Origin: Paracoccus shanxieyensis
GTDB lineage: Bacteria > Pseudomonadota > Alphaproteobacteria > Rhodobacterales > Rhodobacteraceae
Length of the DNA stretch: 64,000 nt
Direction of reading: 5' to 3'
Assembly (NCBI RefSeq): GCF_009711265.1
Contig: NZ_WMII01000009.1
Location: 107,972 to 171,971, forward strand
Part shown: piece after piece, positions 23,815 through 32,606 of the stretch
Numbering within the stretch: the first letter of the stretch is position 1
Layout: every line of letters begins with the position of its first letter
The notes under the pieces: model-generated
The model's input: only the letters and a program-made list of their open reading frames with translations
Told to the model about the DNA's origin: nothing
The model's database searches: none
Translations under genes and position numbers: made by a program

Positions 23815-26361
23815 TTATAACAGATGCGGCGCAAGGCCGATGATTGCGGCGGTGACCAGCACGGTCAGCACATGGAAATGCCAATACAGCGTGACGTTCC
23901 ACAGATCCGCGTCATGGTCGGGGTCGATCTTGCCGAAGACGCTGCCCGCAAGGCAGTAAAGCTGCATCAGCACGCCGACCGCGATATGGGCGACGGTCCA
24001 GATCACCAGCGCGCAGACGACCGCCGGATAGACATGGCTGGAGGGCGAAAGCCCCATCACCGAGGCCACCAGCGCAGCACCCCCCGCCGCAGCCAGCAGG
24101 GGCGCGGCCACAAGCGCCGCGCGGCAGGCACGGATGCGCCCCGCGCGGTTCAGGAAGCGGGCGGCATAGGTCAGCCCCCATGCCAGCCCCAACGCCGCCA
24201 CCGCCAGCGCCAGCAGCCCCGTATCGGCATGCAGCGCATCGGGCGGCAGGAAATCGGCGCGGCTGGTCCAGTAGAAGAAAAAGCCGAAGACGATCGAGGC
24301 AAAGGCCGTGGAATCGCCCAGCATGGTGATCCACATCGCCCACCAGCCGACCGATTCCGGCCCCGAGGCATAGGTCGGCAGCGACAGCCCCAGTCCGACA
24401 TCCTTCATCTGCTTTTCCGGCTTGCGCGCGGTCGAGGTCCACAGCCAATAGATGATGCAGGCAACCGCGATCACGCCCGAAATCGCCGCCGGAACATACA
24501 TGTGGAAGGTCGGCAGGATGAAGCAGCCGCCGGTGAAGGCCGCTGCGCCCAGCGTGATCCACGCATCCCCCGTGACGCGCTGGACCTGCACGGGCCGGGC
24601 GTCGATCACCGAGGTGACCATGGTTTCCCGCAGCCCCTCTTGGGCATCGGGCAGGTAATAGCGGCCCGCATCCATGCGCTTGACCAGATCGGGCTGGTCC
24701 CACAGCGGATAGCGCGAGGTGATATAGGGGATGGACCGCACGCCCCAATCTTCGCCCTCGACGGTATCTGTCCATTCCAGCGTTCCCGCCTTCCACGGAT
24801 TGCGGCTGGCAAGGCGCGGCTTGCCGGGACGCAGCAGATCATAGGTAAAGATCACGAAGCCCGCCGCGATGATGAAGGCGCCGATGGTCGACACCATGTT
24901 CAGCGTGTTCCAGCCAAGATCTCCGGGATAGGTGAAGACCCGGCGCGGCATGCCCAGAAGGCCCGTCAGATGCATCGGCAGAAAGGTCAGGTTGAAGCCG
25001 CCAAAGATCAGCCAGAATGCCCATTTGCCCAGGCGCTCGGACAGCATGCGCTTGGTGAAGAAGGGAAAGAAGTAATAGATCCCCGCCATGACCGGCAGGA
25101 TCATGCCGCCAAACAGCGTGTAATGCAGATGCGCCACGACGAAATAGGTATCATGCACCTGCCAGTCGAAGGGGGCGATGGCCAGCATCACGCCGGTCAG
25201 CCCGCCCGCCGTGAAGATCGCAAGCCCGCCCGCGATCCACAGAAGCGGCAGGCTGACGGTGACACGCCCGACGATCAGCGTGGCAAGAAAGGCAAAGATC
25301 TGGATGCCGGTCGGGATCACCACCGCCTCGGATGCCGCCGAAAAGAACCCCAATGAGATCAGCGGCAGCCCGGTGGTGAACATGTGATGCACCCACAGGC
25401 CGAAGGACAGAAAGCCGGTGCCCACGGCAGACAGCACGATCCACGAATAGCCGACGATGGGGCGCTGCGCGACGGTCGGCACGACCATGGCGGCAATGGC
25501 GATCGAGGGCAGAAAGACGATATAGACCTCGGGGTGGCCAAAGATCCAGAACAGGTGCTGCCAGAAGATCGGATCGCCGCCGCGCGTGTGGTCAAAGAAC
25601 GGCCAGTCCAGCGCGCGCTCCAGCTCGAACAGCAGATCGCCCGCGATCAGCGGCGGAAAGGCAAACAGGATCATCCCGCCGACGACGAGAACATACCACG
25701 CGTAAAGCGGCATCATGTTGACGCGCATGCCGGGGGGGCGGCATTTCAGCACGCCGACGATCAGTTCGACCGCCGCGGCAATCGAGGCGATCTCGATGAA
25801 GGACAACCCCAGCAGCCAGATGTCCGAGCCGACACCCTCATCCTCGGTGGCCAGCGGCGGATACATGAACCAGCCCGATTTCGGCGCGGCATCGAAAAAC
25901 ACCGAGCCCAGCACGAAGACGCCGCCGATCAGGAACGACCAATAGCCAAAGGCCGACAGGCGCGGAAACGGCATGTCGCGCGCGCCCAGAAAGGCGGGCA
26001 GGATCAGGATCGCCATCGCCTCGAACAGCGGCACGGCGAACAGGAACATCATGGCCGAGCCATGCATGGTGAAGAACTGGTTGAAGCGGTCGGCATCCAG
26101 AAACTTCATGTCCGGATAGGCCAGCTGCACCCGCATCAGCAGCGCCAGCACGCCCGCCACCAGCATGAAGGCAAAGCAGGTCAGCGAATACCATTTGCCG
26201 ACCTCGGAATTGTTGACCGACATCAGATAGCGGATGCCGGTCTTGGTTCTCCAGACCTGTTCCAGCCGCGCGGCCTGTTCGCGGCTGATCTGTTCGGGGA
26301 CGGGCTGGGACAGCATCTCCTCGGTCGGGGGATAGGGGCCGCGCGGGGTGCGGTCGATCAT
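23815..26361 (-). CDS. coxN: Cytochrome c oxidase subunit I-III fusion (coxN type)
   Basis: An 848-residue fusion: about residues 40-530 are subunit I (12 helices) and about 640-848 subunit III (five helices). Metal ligands are all present: His100, His276, His325, His326, His411 and His413, with the cross-link Tyr280. The D-channel residues Asp129 and Glu278 are kept. At the place of the K-channel lysine of Paracoccus aa3 (PTGIK) it reads PTGIQ, with Gln354. Oxygen reduction at the inner membrane is expected. ATGA overlap with coxM upstream. Confidence 0.93.
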   Translation of the reverse strand: MIDRTPRGPYPPTEEMLSQPVPEQISREQAARLEQVWRTKTGIRYLMSVNNSEVGKWYSLTCFAFMLVAGVLALLMRVQLAYPDMKFLDADRFNQFFTMHGSAMMFLFAVPLFEAMAILILPAFLGARDMPFPRLSAFGYWSFLIGGVFVLGSVFFDAAPKSGWFMYPPLATEDEGVGSDIWLLGLSFIEIASIAAAVELIVGVLKCRPPGMRVNMMPLYAWYVLVVGGMILFAFPPLIAGDLLFELERALDWPFFDHTRGGDPIFWQHLFWIFGHPEVYIVFLPSIAIAAMVVPTVAQRPIVGYSWIVLSAVGTGFLSFGLWVHHMFTTGLPLISLGFFSAASEAVVIPTGIQIFAFLATLIVGRVTVSLPLLWIAGGLAIFTAGGLTGVMLAIAPFDWQVHDTYFVVAHLHYTLFGGMILPVMAGIYYFFPFFTKRMLSERLGKWAFWLIFGGFNLTFLPMHLTGLLGMPRRVFTYPGDLGWNTLNMVSTIGAFIIAAGFVIFTYDLLRPGKPRLASRNPWKAGTLEWTDTVEGEDWGVRSIPYITSRYPLWDQPDLVKRMDAGRYYLPDAQEGLRETMVTSVIDARPVQVQRVTGDAWITLGAAAFTGGCFILPTFHMYVPAAISGVIAVACIIYWLWTSTARKPEKQMKDVGLGLSLPTYASGPESVGWWAMWITMLGDSTAFASIVFGFFFYWTSRADFLPPDALHADTGLLALAVAALGLAWGLTYAARFLNRAGRIRACRAALVAAPLLAAAGGAALVASVMGLSPSSHVYPAVVCALVIWTVAHIAVGVLMQLYCLAGSVFGKIDPDHDADLWNVTLYWHFHVLTVLVTAAIIGLAPHLL

Positions 26362-27329
26362 TTCAGCCCCTCCAGATAGGTGGCAAGCTGGTCCAGCTGC
26401 GCGTCGGACAGCCAGTCATAGGCGGGCATGGCGACCTCGGGTTTGATGTCGCCGGTATGGGCGATCCAGCGTTTCAGATCGTCGCGCGTGACCTGCATGA
26501 TCCCCGCCGCCAGCGAGGCGCGCGATGCCAGATGCGTGAGGTCCGGCCCGGTCTGGCCGGTGAAATCGGTGCCGCGCACCGCGTGGCAGGCGCCGCAGCC
26601 CTCGTCGCGAAACAGCGCCTCGCCTGCGGGATCTGCGGCGGGACGCGCGGGGGCGGCTTCGGCCTGCAACCAGTCGGCAAATTCCTCGGGCGGCATGACC
26701 ACGGTTTCAAAGGCCATCAGCGCGTGCGAGGCCCCGCAGAATTCGGCGCATTGGCCGCGATAGATGCCGGGCTTTTCGGGGTGCAGGGTCAGGACCGTTT
26801 CGCGTCCGGGGATCATGTCCATCTTGCCGCCAAGCGCCGGGATCCACAGCGAATGGATGTAAAGATTGGCGGTCAGCCGCAATTCCGAGCGGCTGCCGGT
26901 GGGCAGGCGCACCTCATTGGCGGCGATGACGGGCTGGGTCGCGCCTTCGGGCCAGTATTCGACGCGCCACCACCATTCCTCGGCCTTGATGCGGATGGTC
27001 AGCCCGTCGCCCGAGGCGCGCTGCTGCGGCATGATCGACAGGCCCCAGACCAGCAGCGCCCCGATCAGCACGGTGGGAAAGATCACCCCCGCGCCAAGGA
27101 TCAGCCGGTCGGGATGTTTCAGGCGGAACGCCTTGGGCTGGCGGCGCGTGACGTAGTAAAAGATCCCGTTCAGCGCCAGCCACAGCACCACGGCCCCGGC
27201 CAGCATGACAAGAAACAGGAATTTCAGCTGGGCCGCGTCTTCGCCCGCAGGCGACAGGGCCGATTGCCTGCCCTCGCAGCCCGCAAGCAGGATCACCGCG
27301 CCACAAAGAACCGTCGCTTTTGCCGTCAA
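26358..27329 (-). CDS. coxM: Cytochrome c oxidase subunit II with fused cytochrome c
   Basis: A 323-residue lipoprotein (lipobox LAGC, Cys18) with two membrane helices (about 34-58 and 76-98) and a periplasmic CuA domain. CuA ligands are His159, Cys194, Glu196, Cys198, His202 and Met205. The C-terminal 90 residues hold a c-type haem (CGACH, 245-249) with a Met ligand in the MPAYDW segment. This is a caa3-like layout. First gene of the oxidase operon. The 272 bases upstream contain no gene, and I found no confident promoter there. Confidence 0.93.
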   Translation of the reverse strand: MTAKATVLCGAVILLAGCEGRQSALSPAGEDAAQLKFLFLVMLAGAVVLWLALNGIFYYVTRRQPKAFRLKHPDRLILGAGVIFPTVLIGALLVWGLSIMPQQRASGDGLTIRIKAEEWWWRVEYWPEGATQPVIAANEVRLPTGSRSELRLTANLYIHSLWIPALGGKMDMIPGRETVLTLHPEKPGIYRGQCAEFCGASHALMAFETVVMPPEEFADWLQAEAAPARPAADPAGEALFRDEGCGACHAVRGTDFTGQTGPDLTHLASRASLAAGIMQVTRDDLKRWIAHTGDIKPEVAMPAYDWLSDAQLDQLATYLEGLK

Positions 27330-27601
27330 ACCGCCCGATGTCCCATACGATCACCCGAACACAAGCGGTCACAGCCGCGTGAGTTCCGCCTGCGTGGAAA
27401 TTTGCCCGCGGCGTGGGACCGAAGCCGCACCTAGTAAATGTTAACATCGCCTGCCGGTCAGGAACTTCCCAGCCCCAGCCGGGCTTTTGTCCATGACCAC
27501 CATCGGTTGAGAACGGGCGGGACCCAGCCTTGTCGGGACATGCTCGGCCAGCGGTCAGGGCCGATGCGCAAGACCGACCGAAGGCAGGAGAATGGAAAGC
27601 C

Positions 27602-27841
27602 ATGCACGCGCCGAAAAATCTTGGCCCCTATGACGACCGCGACAATGATTGCGCCGACGCGATCGAGATCGCGGCGCTGGAACTGGCCGATCAGGCCGAG
27701 GCTGCGGGATGGTCCCGATATGAGATCTGGTCCGCCCTGTCGGCCTTGGCCGTGCGCATCCTGCAGGCCGATGTCGAAACGCAGGCCGCAGACGAGCCGA
27801 TCGAAGCCGCCATCCGCAAGCGCGTCTTCCGCGACGACTGA
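27602..27841 (+). CDS. Small conserved-looking hypothetical protein
   Basis: A 79-residue acidic, helix-prone protein (DCADAIEIAALELADQAEAA) with one Cys and no signal peptide or membrane helix. GGAAAG lies six bases upstream of the ATG. It precedes the dehydrogenase gene by 39 bases and may share its transcript. I do not recognise a family. Confidence 0.55.
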   Translation: MHAPKNLGPYDDRDNDCADAIEIAALELADQAEAAGWSRYEIWSALSALAVRILQADVETQAADEPIEAAIRKRVFRDD

Positions 27842-27880
27842 CCGCGCCGACCGAAACACCCAAAGCAGGAGCCCGACGAC

Positions 27881-28774
27881 ATGGCCGACCGTCCCGAACT
27901 GAGCGATCCCCGCAGCCTTTATCCGCAACCGCCCTTTCCCTCGCAGGAACAACCCGCGCCGGGCATCGTGGCCAGGCTGGACCCGCCCGCCGATCACGGC
28001 GAAACCAGCTATCAGGGCGCGGGCAAGCTGCGGGGCCAGCGGGCGCTGATCACCGGGGGCGATTCCGGCATCGGTCGCGCCGCCGCCATCGCGTATGCGC
28101 GCGAAGGGGCGGATGTCGCGATCTCCTTTCTGGAAAGCGAGGCCGAGGACGCCGCCGAGGTAGCCGATCTGATCCGCGCCGAGGGCCGCAAGGCGGTGCT
28201 GCTGCCCGGCGACATCACGGATGAAAACTGGTGCCGCAAGCTGGTCGACCGCGCCGTGCAGGATCTGGGCGGGCTGGACATTCTGGTCATCAATGCCGCG
28301 CGCCAGCAGTTTCGCACCGATCTGACGCAGCTTTCCACCGACGATTTCGACCGCACGATGAAGACCAATCTTTACGCGCTGCACTGGATCGCGCAGGCGG
28401 CGGTGTCGCATATGCCCGCCGGAAGCGCGATCATCACCACCGCCTCGGTTCAGGCCTATGATCCCTCGGCGATCCTTCTGGATTACGCCACGACCAAGGC
28501 CGGGATCGTCGCCTATAGCAAGGCGCTGGCGCAGCAGATGATCGAGCGCGGCATCCGGGTGAATGTCGTGGCGCCCGGTCCGGTCTGGACAGTGCTGCAA
28601 CCCTCGGGTGGGCAACCCACGCGCAAGGTGCGCAATTTCGGCCAGAACTCGGCTTTTGGTCGCCCCGGCCAGCCGGTCGAACTGGCGCCGGTCTATGTGC
28701 TGCTGGCCAGTCCCGAGGCCAGTTTCATCACCGGCGAGGTCTATGGCGTGACCGGCGGCGCGGGCATCGCCTGA
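27881..28774 (+). CDS. SDR family oxidoreductase (YghA-like, stress cluster)
   Basis: A 297-residue short-chain dehydrogenase with the YghA-type N-terminal extension (RSLYPQPPFPSQEQP). Next come the cofactor site TGGDSGIGRAAAIAYA (about 58-72), the catalytic Ser in TTASVQAYD and the YATTKAG motif near 205. NAD(P)H-dependent reduction of a carbonyl is expected. Relatives are often found among general-stress genes, as here. A strong hairpin follows 30 bases after the stop. Confidence 0.88.
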   Translation: MADRPELSDPRSLYPQPPFPSQEQPAPGIVARLDPPADHGETSYQGAGKLRGQRALITGGDSGIGRAAAIAYAREGADVAISFLESEAEDAAEVADLIRAEGRKAVLLPGDITDENWCRKLVDRAVQDLGGLDILVINAARQQFRTDLTQLSTDDFDRTMKTNLYALHWIAQAAVSHMPAGSAIITTASVQAYDPSAILLDYATTKAGIVAYSKALAQQMIERGIRVNVVAPGPVWTVLQPSGGQPTRKVRNFGQNSAFGRPGQPVELAPVYVLLASPEASFITGEVYGVTGGAGIA

Positions 28775-28804
28775 ACCGGCGGATTACCTGCATGCGGACA
28801 TGAA

Positions 28805-28829
28805 ACAAGCCGCCCAAGGGGCGGCTTGT
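28805..28829. terminator. Bidirectional hairpin between convergent genes
   Basis: Perfect 11-bp stem ACAAGCCGCCC/GGGCGGCTTGT with a three-base loop, between the ends of the dehydrogenase (plus) and DUF892 (minus) genes. No long T run on either side. Its position supports termination of both. Confidence 0.7.
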
Positions 28830-28854
28830 CTGCATCCGTCAGGGCAACAGGATC

Positions 28855-29361
28855 TTACTCGGCAGGCGTCATGGCGGCCGCGTTGATGCCGCCCTCGGCC
28901 AGTTGGGTCATGTGCTTGTCGCCGCCATGCGTCTGGTCCAGTTCTTCCTGCAACCGCGCGCCTTGGGCGTCATGGCCCAGCCGGTTGGCAAAGGTGCGCA
29001 CGCAGCCATATCCCGCGATCGCATAATGCGCCATGCGCTGATATTGCGTGATGATCGCCGCGTCCTGCGCATCCTCGTCGGCGAACTTGGTGTCCAGCGC
29101 GTGTTTGCGCGCCTCGGCCACGATGCCTTCCATGCCCTTGCAATGTTCGCCATTCGGATCGACGCCGTTTTCGGCGCACAGGCTGGCCAGGGTCTCGATG
29201 CCTTTGGCAATGCCCTGCTGGCCTGCGATCAGCGCGTCGGCAAGGTCGGAATTGCTGGCGGCCTGACCCATCTCGCCGACGACGGCCATGGATTGACCAA
29301 GGGCGGAATGCAGGTCTTGTAACTGGTCGCGGTAAAGATCTTCGAGGTTCTTGATGGTCAT
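28855..29361 (-). CDS. DUF892 ferritin-like protein (YciE/YciF family)
   Basis: A 168-residue four-helix ferritin-like protein. Start MTIKNLEDLYRDQLQDLHSAL and the later Glu/His pairs (AEARKHALD, ITQYQRMAHYAIAGYG) are typical of the family, which may bind a di-metal centre. It belongs to general-stress regulons in related bacteria. Three ATG codons lie in a row. The third (29361) is best placed after AAAGGA. An exact EcfG-type promoter is upstream at 29392-29416. Confidence 0.88.
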   Translation of the reverse strand: MTIKNLEDLYRDQLQDLHSALGQSMAVVGEMGQAASNSDLADALIAGQQGIAKGIETLASLCAENGVDPNGEHCKGMEGIVAEARKHALDTKFADEDAQDAAIITQYQRMAHYAIAGYGCVRTFANRLGHDAQGARLQEELDQTHGGDKHMTQLAEGGINAAAMTPAE

Positions 29362-29391
29362 CATCATGTCCTTTCGGTCTTGTGTCACATC

Positions 29392-29416
29392 AACGGCCGG
29401 CGCGGCAGGATGTTCC
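29392..29416 (-). promoter_or_regulatory. EcfG-type promoter for the DUF892 gene
   Basis: Minus strand GGAAC (29416-29412), 16 bases, CGTT (29395-29392). Exact consensus with standard spacing, 30 bases before the ATG. Confidence 0.78.
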
Positions 29417-29442
29417 GCCGAACGCGGTTCTTCGTGATCGGG

Positions 29443-29625
29443 TCAGGTCTTGCGCTCGGGCTTGCCCTTGCGCTTCGTGCTGGCCATGTCGGCAAGTTCG
29501 CCCTCGGTCATCGAGTCGAACATTTCCTTGGATGCGCCGCGCAGGTCGGATTTCTTGCTGTCGCCGCGTTTTGCCGACAATGCGGCACCGGCTGCTTTCT
29601 GCTGGGCCTTGGATTTGGCTTCCAT
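29443..29625 (-). CDS. DUF3008 family small protein
   Basis: A 60-residue, lysine-rich, helix-forming protein of the DUF3008 type, recognised by KAQQKAAGAALSAKRG and FDSMTEGELADMAST. GGGAGA precedes the ATG at a good distance. Function unknown. It lies in the general-stress cluster between the DUF892 and PRC-barrel genes. Short length is normal for the family. Confidence 0.75.
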   Translation of the reverse strand: MEAKSKAQQKAAGAALSAKRGDSKKSDLRGASKEMFDSMTEGELADMASTKRKGKPERKT

Positions 29626-29657
29626 GAACGGTCTCCCGCTTGCAGATCCAGATGATA

Positions 29658-29689
29658 CGCAGCCCGCCCCGGTCGGATGACGGGCTGCG
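29658..29689 (-). terminator. Hairpin after the PRC-barrel transcript
   Basis: A 9-bp perfect stem CGCAGCCCG/CGGGCTGCG around a 14-base GC-rich loop, just downstream of the gene at 29697-29936. No T run. Confidence 0.5.
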
Positions 29690-29696
29690 GCAGTGC

Positions 29697-29936
29697 CTAT
29701 TCGGTCGGATCGCCGCTGGCCGCGCCCGAGGCATCGGTGCCGTGATATTGCGGCTGCCTGCTGGTGGTCGGCGTGTCGATCCGCGCATTGCCCCCGTCAT
29801 CCTTGCGCTGCGAGGGGCGGGTGGTCTGGTCGTGATCGGGCTGGCTGCGTTCGCGGTCCATCCCTTCGGGATAGCTGCGGTCCTGTTCGGACTGCTGCGC
29901 GGGCACGCGCTGTTCGTCGGATTTGCGATCTTGCAT
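29697..29936 (-). CDS. Small very hydrophilic protein
   Basis: A 79-residue protein that is almost wholly polar (Gln, Asp, Arg, Ser) and probably disordered. It has no Cys, signal or membrane helix. It lies 13 bases after the PRC-barrel gene on the same strand, so it is likely under the same EcfG-type promoter. No family recognised. Composition resembles small desiccation or stress proteins, but that is only a resemblance. Confidence 0.55.
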   Translation of the reverse strand: MQDRKSDEQRVPAQQSEQDRSYPEGMDRERSQPDHDQTTRPSQRKDDGGNARIDTPTTSRQPQYHGTDASGAASGDPTE

Positions 29937-29949
29937 GGCTGGTCTCGGC

Positions 29950-30246
29950 TTAATGATGATGTTCGGGCATGGCTTTCAGCTCATCCTTGGTCCAGCTGGA
30001 TACCGCGTGAACCTCGCCATGCTCATCGGTCATGAAATCAAGCTGGCGCACGGGCACGGCCACGGGTTTCGCGCCGATGCCCAGAAAGCCGCCCACGTCG
30101 ATGACGACGCTGGCATCCGCGCCCGCGCCATGGACATGGCTGACCGAGCCGATCTTTTCGTCGCCGGGGCCATAGATCGTGGCGCCTTGCAGCGTGTCTT
30201 CGGTCAGTTGGGTTTCATTCAGGCGGGTGTGGTTCGTATGGTCCAT
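29950..30246 (-). CDS. PRC-barrel domain protein
   Basis: A 98-residue cytoplasmic protein with one PRC-barrel (GATIYGPGDEKIGSV, then VVIDVGGFLGIGAKPVAVP). It closely parallels the second half of the exported protein at 31998-32558. GGAGGAGA lies just before the ATG. An exact EcfG-type promoter is at 30275-30299. PRC-barrels bind RNA or protein partners. The partner here is unknown. Confidence 0.85.
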   Translation of the reverse strand: MDHTNHTRLNETQLTEDTLQGATIYGPGDEKIGSVSHVHGAGADASVVIDVGGFLGIGAKPVAVPVRQLDFMTDEHGEVHAVSSWTKDELKAMPEHHH

Positions 30247-30274
30247 GATCTCCTCCTGCATGGTGTCCGGGATC

Positions 30275-30299
30275 AACGGCTGACCGCGCGCCATGTTCC
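30275..30299 (-). promoter_or_regulatory. EcfG-type promoter for the PRC-barrel operon
   Basis: Minus strand GGAAC (30299-30295), 16 bases, CGTT (30278-30275). Exact match. Start codon 28 bases downstream. Confidence 0.78.
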
Positions 30300-30344
30300 C
30301 CGATGCAAAATATGTTGATTTGCACCGGCGGGGCCTTGCCGGGG

Positions 30345-31766
30345 TCAGGCCACGTCCAGTTTGGCGATGTCGCGGGCGGGCGCGGGCGTGTCTTCAGGAA
30401 AGAACGGCGCGAAGTCGAAATCGGCCGGACATGCCTTCAGCACGCGCAGGAAGTTCTGCGACCAGACTGATACATCCGTCGCCTCGACCACCTGCAACAG
30501 CGCGGCGTTGCGGGCCTTGCGTTCCGCCAGCGGCATGGCCAGCGCCACGTCGATGGCGCGGGCAATGTCCTCGATGTCATAGGGGTTGATCAGCACGGCC
30601 TGCGTCATGTCCTCGGCCGCGCCAGCGAAACGCGACAGGATCAGCACGCCCGGATCCTCGGGATCCTGCGCCGCGACATATTCCTTGGCGACAAGGTTCA
30701 TGCCATCGGCCAGCGAGGTGACCAGACAGGCCCTGGCCTTGCGATAAAGCCGCGCCAGACGCGCGCGTGGCACCGAGCGGTGGATATAGCGCAGCGGCGT
30801 CCAGTCCAGTTCGGCGAATGAGCCATTGACGTGACCGGCGATCTCTTCCAGCTCGCGGGTGATGTCCTGATAGGCGCGCACCTTTTCGCGCGTCGGCGGC
30901 GCGATCTGCACAAGGCAGGGCTGGCTGCCATCCGGGCGGCGTTGCAGATAGGCGGCGAAGCCCTTGAAGCGGTTCGGCAGCCCCTTGGAATAATCCAGCC
31001 GGTCCACCCCGATCAGGAAGGTTTCCGGCGCCTGCTTGCCGAAGGGCTGTTCGTTCTGCTGCGCCTCAAGCGCGAAGCCCTTGGTGTCGATGCCGATGGG
31101 GAAGGACCGGACCGAGGTGATGCGGTCCAGAAACTTGATGCTGCCGTCATTCATGAATTCCGCCCGGGGATCGGCGCGATACATCTCAAGGCAGCGGGCC
31201 ACATCGGCGCGGGTCTGCAGGCCGATCAGATTGTAGCTGGCCAGATCGGCGGCGAATTCCTGCGGCTGCGACAGCACCGACAGATCCCCCAGTGAGGGAA
31301 AGGGGACATGCAGAAAGAACCCGACCCGGTTCGTCACACCCAGGCGCCGCATTTCCGCGCCCAAAGGCAGGAAGTGATAGTCATGCACCCAGACGATATC
31401 GTCGGGCTGGATCACCTGCGACAGGATGCGCGCCACCCGCGCATTCACCCGGCGATAGGCCGCCTGATAATCCGAGTTCATCTCGACCAGATCGCCGCGC
31501 CGGTGGCACAGCGGCCACAGCACCGAATTGGCATAGCCAAGGTAATAATTCTGCAATTCCTCATCGGTCAGGCGAAAGGCCAGCTTGCGATAGGCCGTGC
31601 CGCCCAGATCCACGATATCATCGGTGTTTTCGCTGGTTTCCGAATGCGCACCGATCCAGATACCGCCCGAATAGCCCAATGCGTCGTGAAGCGCGACCAT
31701 CAGACCGCCTGACACGTTGTCGTCAGTCGGAATGCGGTTGGAAACCACAATCAGCCGTCCTGCCAT
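30345..31766 (-). CDS. otsA: Alpha,alpha-trehalose-phosphate synthase
   Basis: A 473-residue GT20 glycosyltransferase that joins UDP-glucose and glucose-6-phosphate to trehalose-6-phosphate. Seen are the N-terminal GG loop (DNVSGGLMVAL), the HDYHFLPLG segment, IGVDRLDYSKGLPNRF and the late nucleotide-sugar loop DGMNLVAKEY. Trehalose protects against drying, salt and heat. An otsB phosphatase gene is not adjacent. A GGAAC-16-GGTT promoter lies 43 bases upstream, in keeping with general-stress control. Start at 31766 chosen over a longer frame whose extra residues are non-family. Confidence 0.93.
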   Translation of the reverse strand: MAGRLIVVSNRIPTDDNVSGGLMVALHDALGYSGGIWIGAHSETSENTDDIVDLGGTAYRKLAFRLTDEELQNYYLGYANSVLWPLCHRRGDLVEMNSDYQAAYRRVNARVARILSQVIQPDDIVWVHDYHFLPLGAEMRRLGVTNRVGFFLHVPFPSLGDLSVLSQPQEFAADLASYNLIGLQTRADVARCLEMYRADPRAEFMNDGSIKFLDRITSVRSFPIGIDTKGFALEAQQNEQPFGKQAPETFLIGVDRLDYSKGLPNRFKGFAAYLQRRPDGSQPCLVQIAPPTREKVRAYQDITRELEEIAGHVNGSFAELDWTPLRYIHRSVPRARLARLYRKARACLVTSLADGMNLVAKEYVAAQDPEDPGVLILSRFAGAAEDMTQAVLINPYDIEDIARAIDVALAMPLAERKARNAALLQVVEATDVSVWSQNFLRVLKACPADFDFAPFFPEDTPAPARDIAKLDVA

Positions 31767-31808
31767 CTTGTTCTCTCGGAAAAATCGCCACCGTTGGCGC
31801 ATCAGGTA

Positions 31809-31833
31809 AACCGGCCGGGCCAGCAGTTGTTCC
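31809..31833 (-). promoter_or_regulatory. EcfG-type promoter for otsA
   Basis: Minus strand GGAAC (31833-31829), 16 bases, GGTT (31812-31809). One base from the consensus -10 (CGTT). Confidence 0.68.
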
Positions 31834-31922
31834 TGCGCCGCAGCATGGATCATCCTTTGTTAAGCGAATGGCTGCAGCAGCGGGGTCATCACTTAAAATT
31901 TGCTTATCTGTTAAGTTTTCGT

Positions 31923-31948
31923 GGAACAGTTCAGGGCTTTTGCCTGTT
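31923..31948 (+). promoter_or_regulatory. Possible EcfG-like promoter for the exported PRC-barrel gene
   Basis: GGAAC (31923-31927), 17 bases, TGTT. The -35 is exact, the spacing is one base long and the -10 is off by one base. It points to the gene at 31998. Confidence 0.35.
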
Positions 31949-31997
31949 TTTTGCTCAACCGGCTGCGGATGGCCGGACAATGAAACAGGAGTTCAAA

Positions 31998-32558
31998 ATG
32001 AGCAGACTACTTCTTTCGACCACCCTTGTTGCCATGCTTGCGGCTCCGTCATTTGCCCAGACCGCGACCGAAACCACGCCGCCCGCCGCAACCACCGAGG
32101 CGCCTGCGACGATGCCCGCCGGCACGGAGACCGCCCCGGCTGCGGCGGATGGTGCGGGCGCTGGGGCGGCAACGCCGATGACCGACACCGCCGCGACCGC
32201 TGCGGGCTTTGGGTATACCGGCATGGCCGGGGACATGTCCGCCGAGACCTTCATCGGCAAGCGTCTGTATGTCTCCGAAGCCGATGTCGATACCACCGCT
32301 CCGATGAATGAGGTCGATGCGGATTGGGATGATGTCGGTGAGATCAGCGATCTGGTGATCGGCGCGGATGGTCAGGTCAAGGCCGTTCTGGTCGATATCG
32401 GCGGCTTCCTTGGCATGGGCGAAAAGTCCGTGGCAGTGGCCAAGGACCAGCTTGACGTGATCCGCGATGGCGACAGCGAGAACGATTACTTCATCGTCTT
32501 CAAGGCGGACCGTGCGGCGCTGGAAAACGCCCCGGCCTTTGAATGGGTCAACGGCTGA
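31998..32558 (+). CDS. Exported PRC-barrel domain protein
   Basis: A 186-residue protein with a clean signal peptide (cut expected after SFAQ, residue about 23), then a 50-residue Ala/Thr/Pro-rich linker, then a PRC-barrel (VGEISDLVIGADGQVKAVLV, VDIGGFLGMGEKSVAV). AGGAG lies eight bases before this ATG. An earlier ATG at 31980 has no good site. Related exported PRC-barrel proteins occur in many alphaproteobacteria, and their role is not settled. Divergent from otsA. Confidence 0.85.
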   Translation: MSRLLLSTTLVAMLAAPSFAQTATETTPPAATTEAPATMPAGTETAPAAADGAGAGAATPMTDTAATAAGFGYTGMAGDMSAETFIGKRLYVSEADVDTTAPMNEVDADWDDVGEISDLVIGADGQVKAVLVDIGGFLGMGEKSVAVAKDQLDVIRDGDSENDYFIVFKADRAALENAPAFEWVNG

Positions 32559-32606
32559 TCCAGCCCTGCGATGACCAGGGAAAGGCGCGGTGTTCAGCCG
32601 CGCCTT

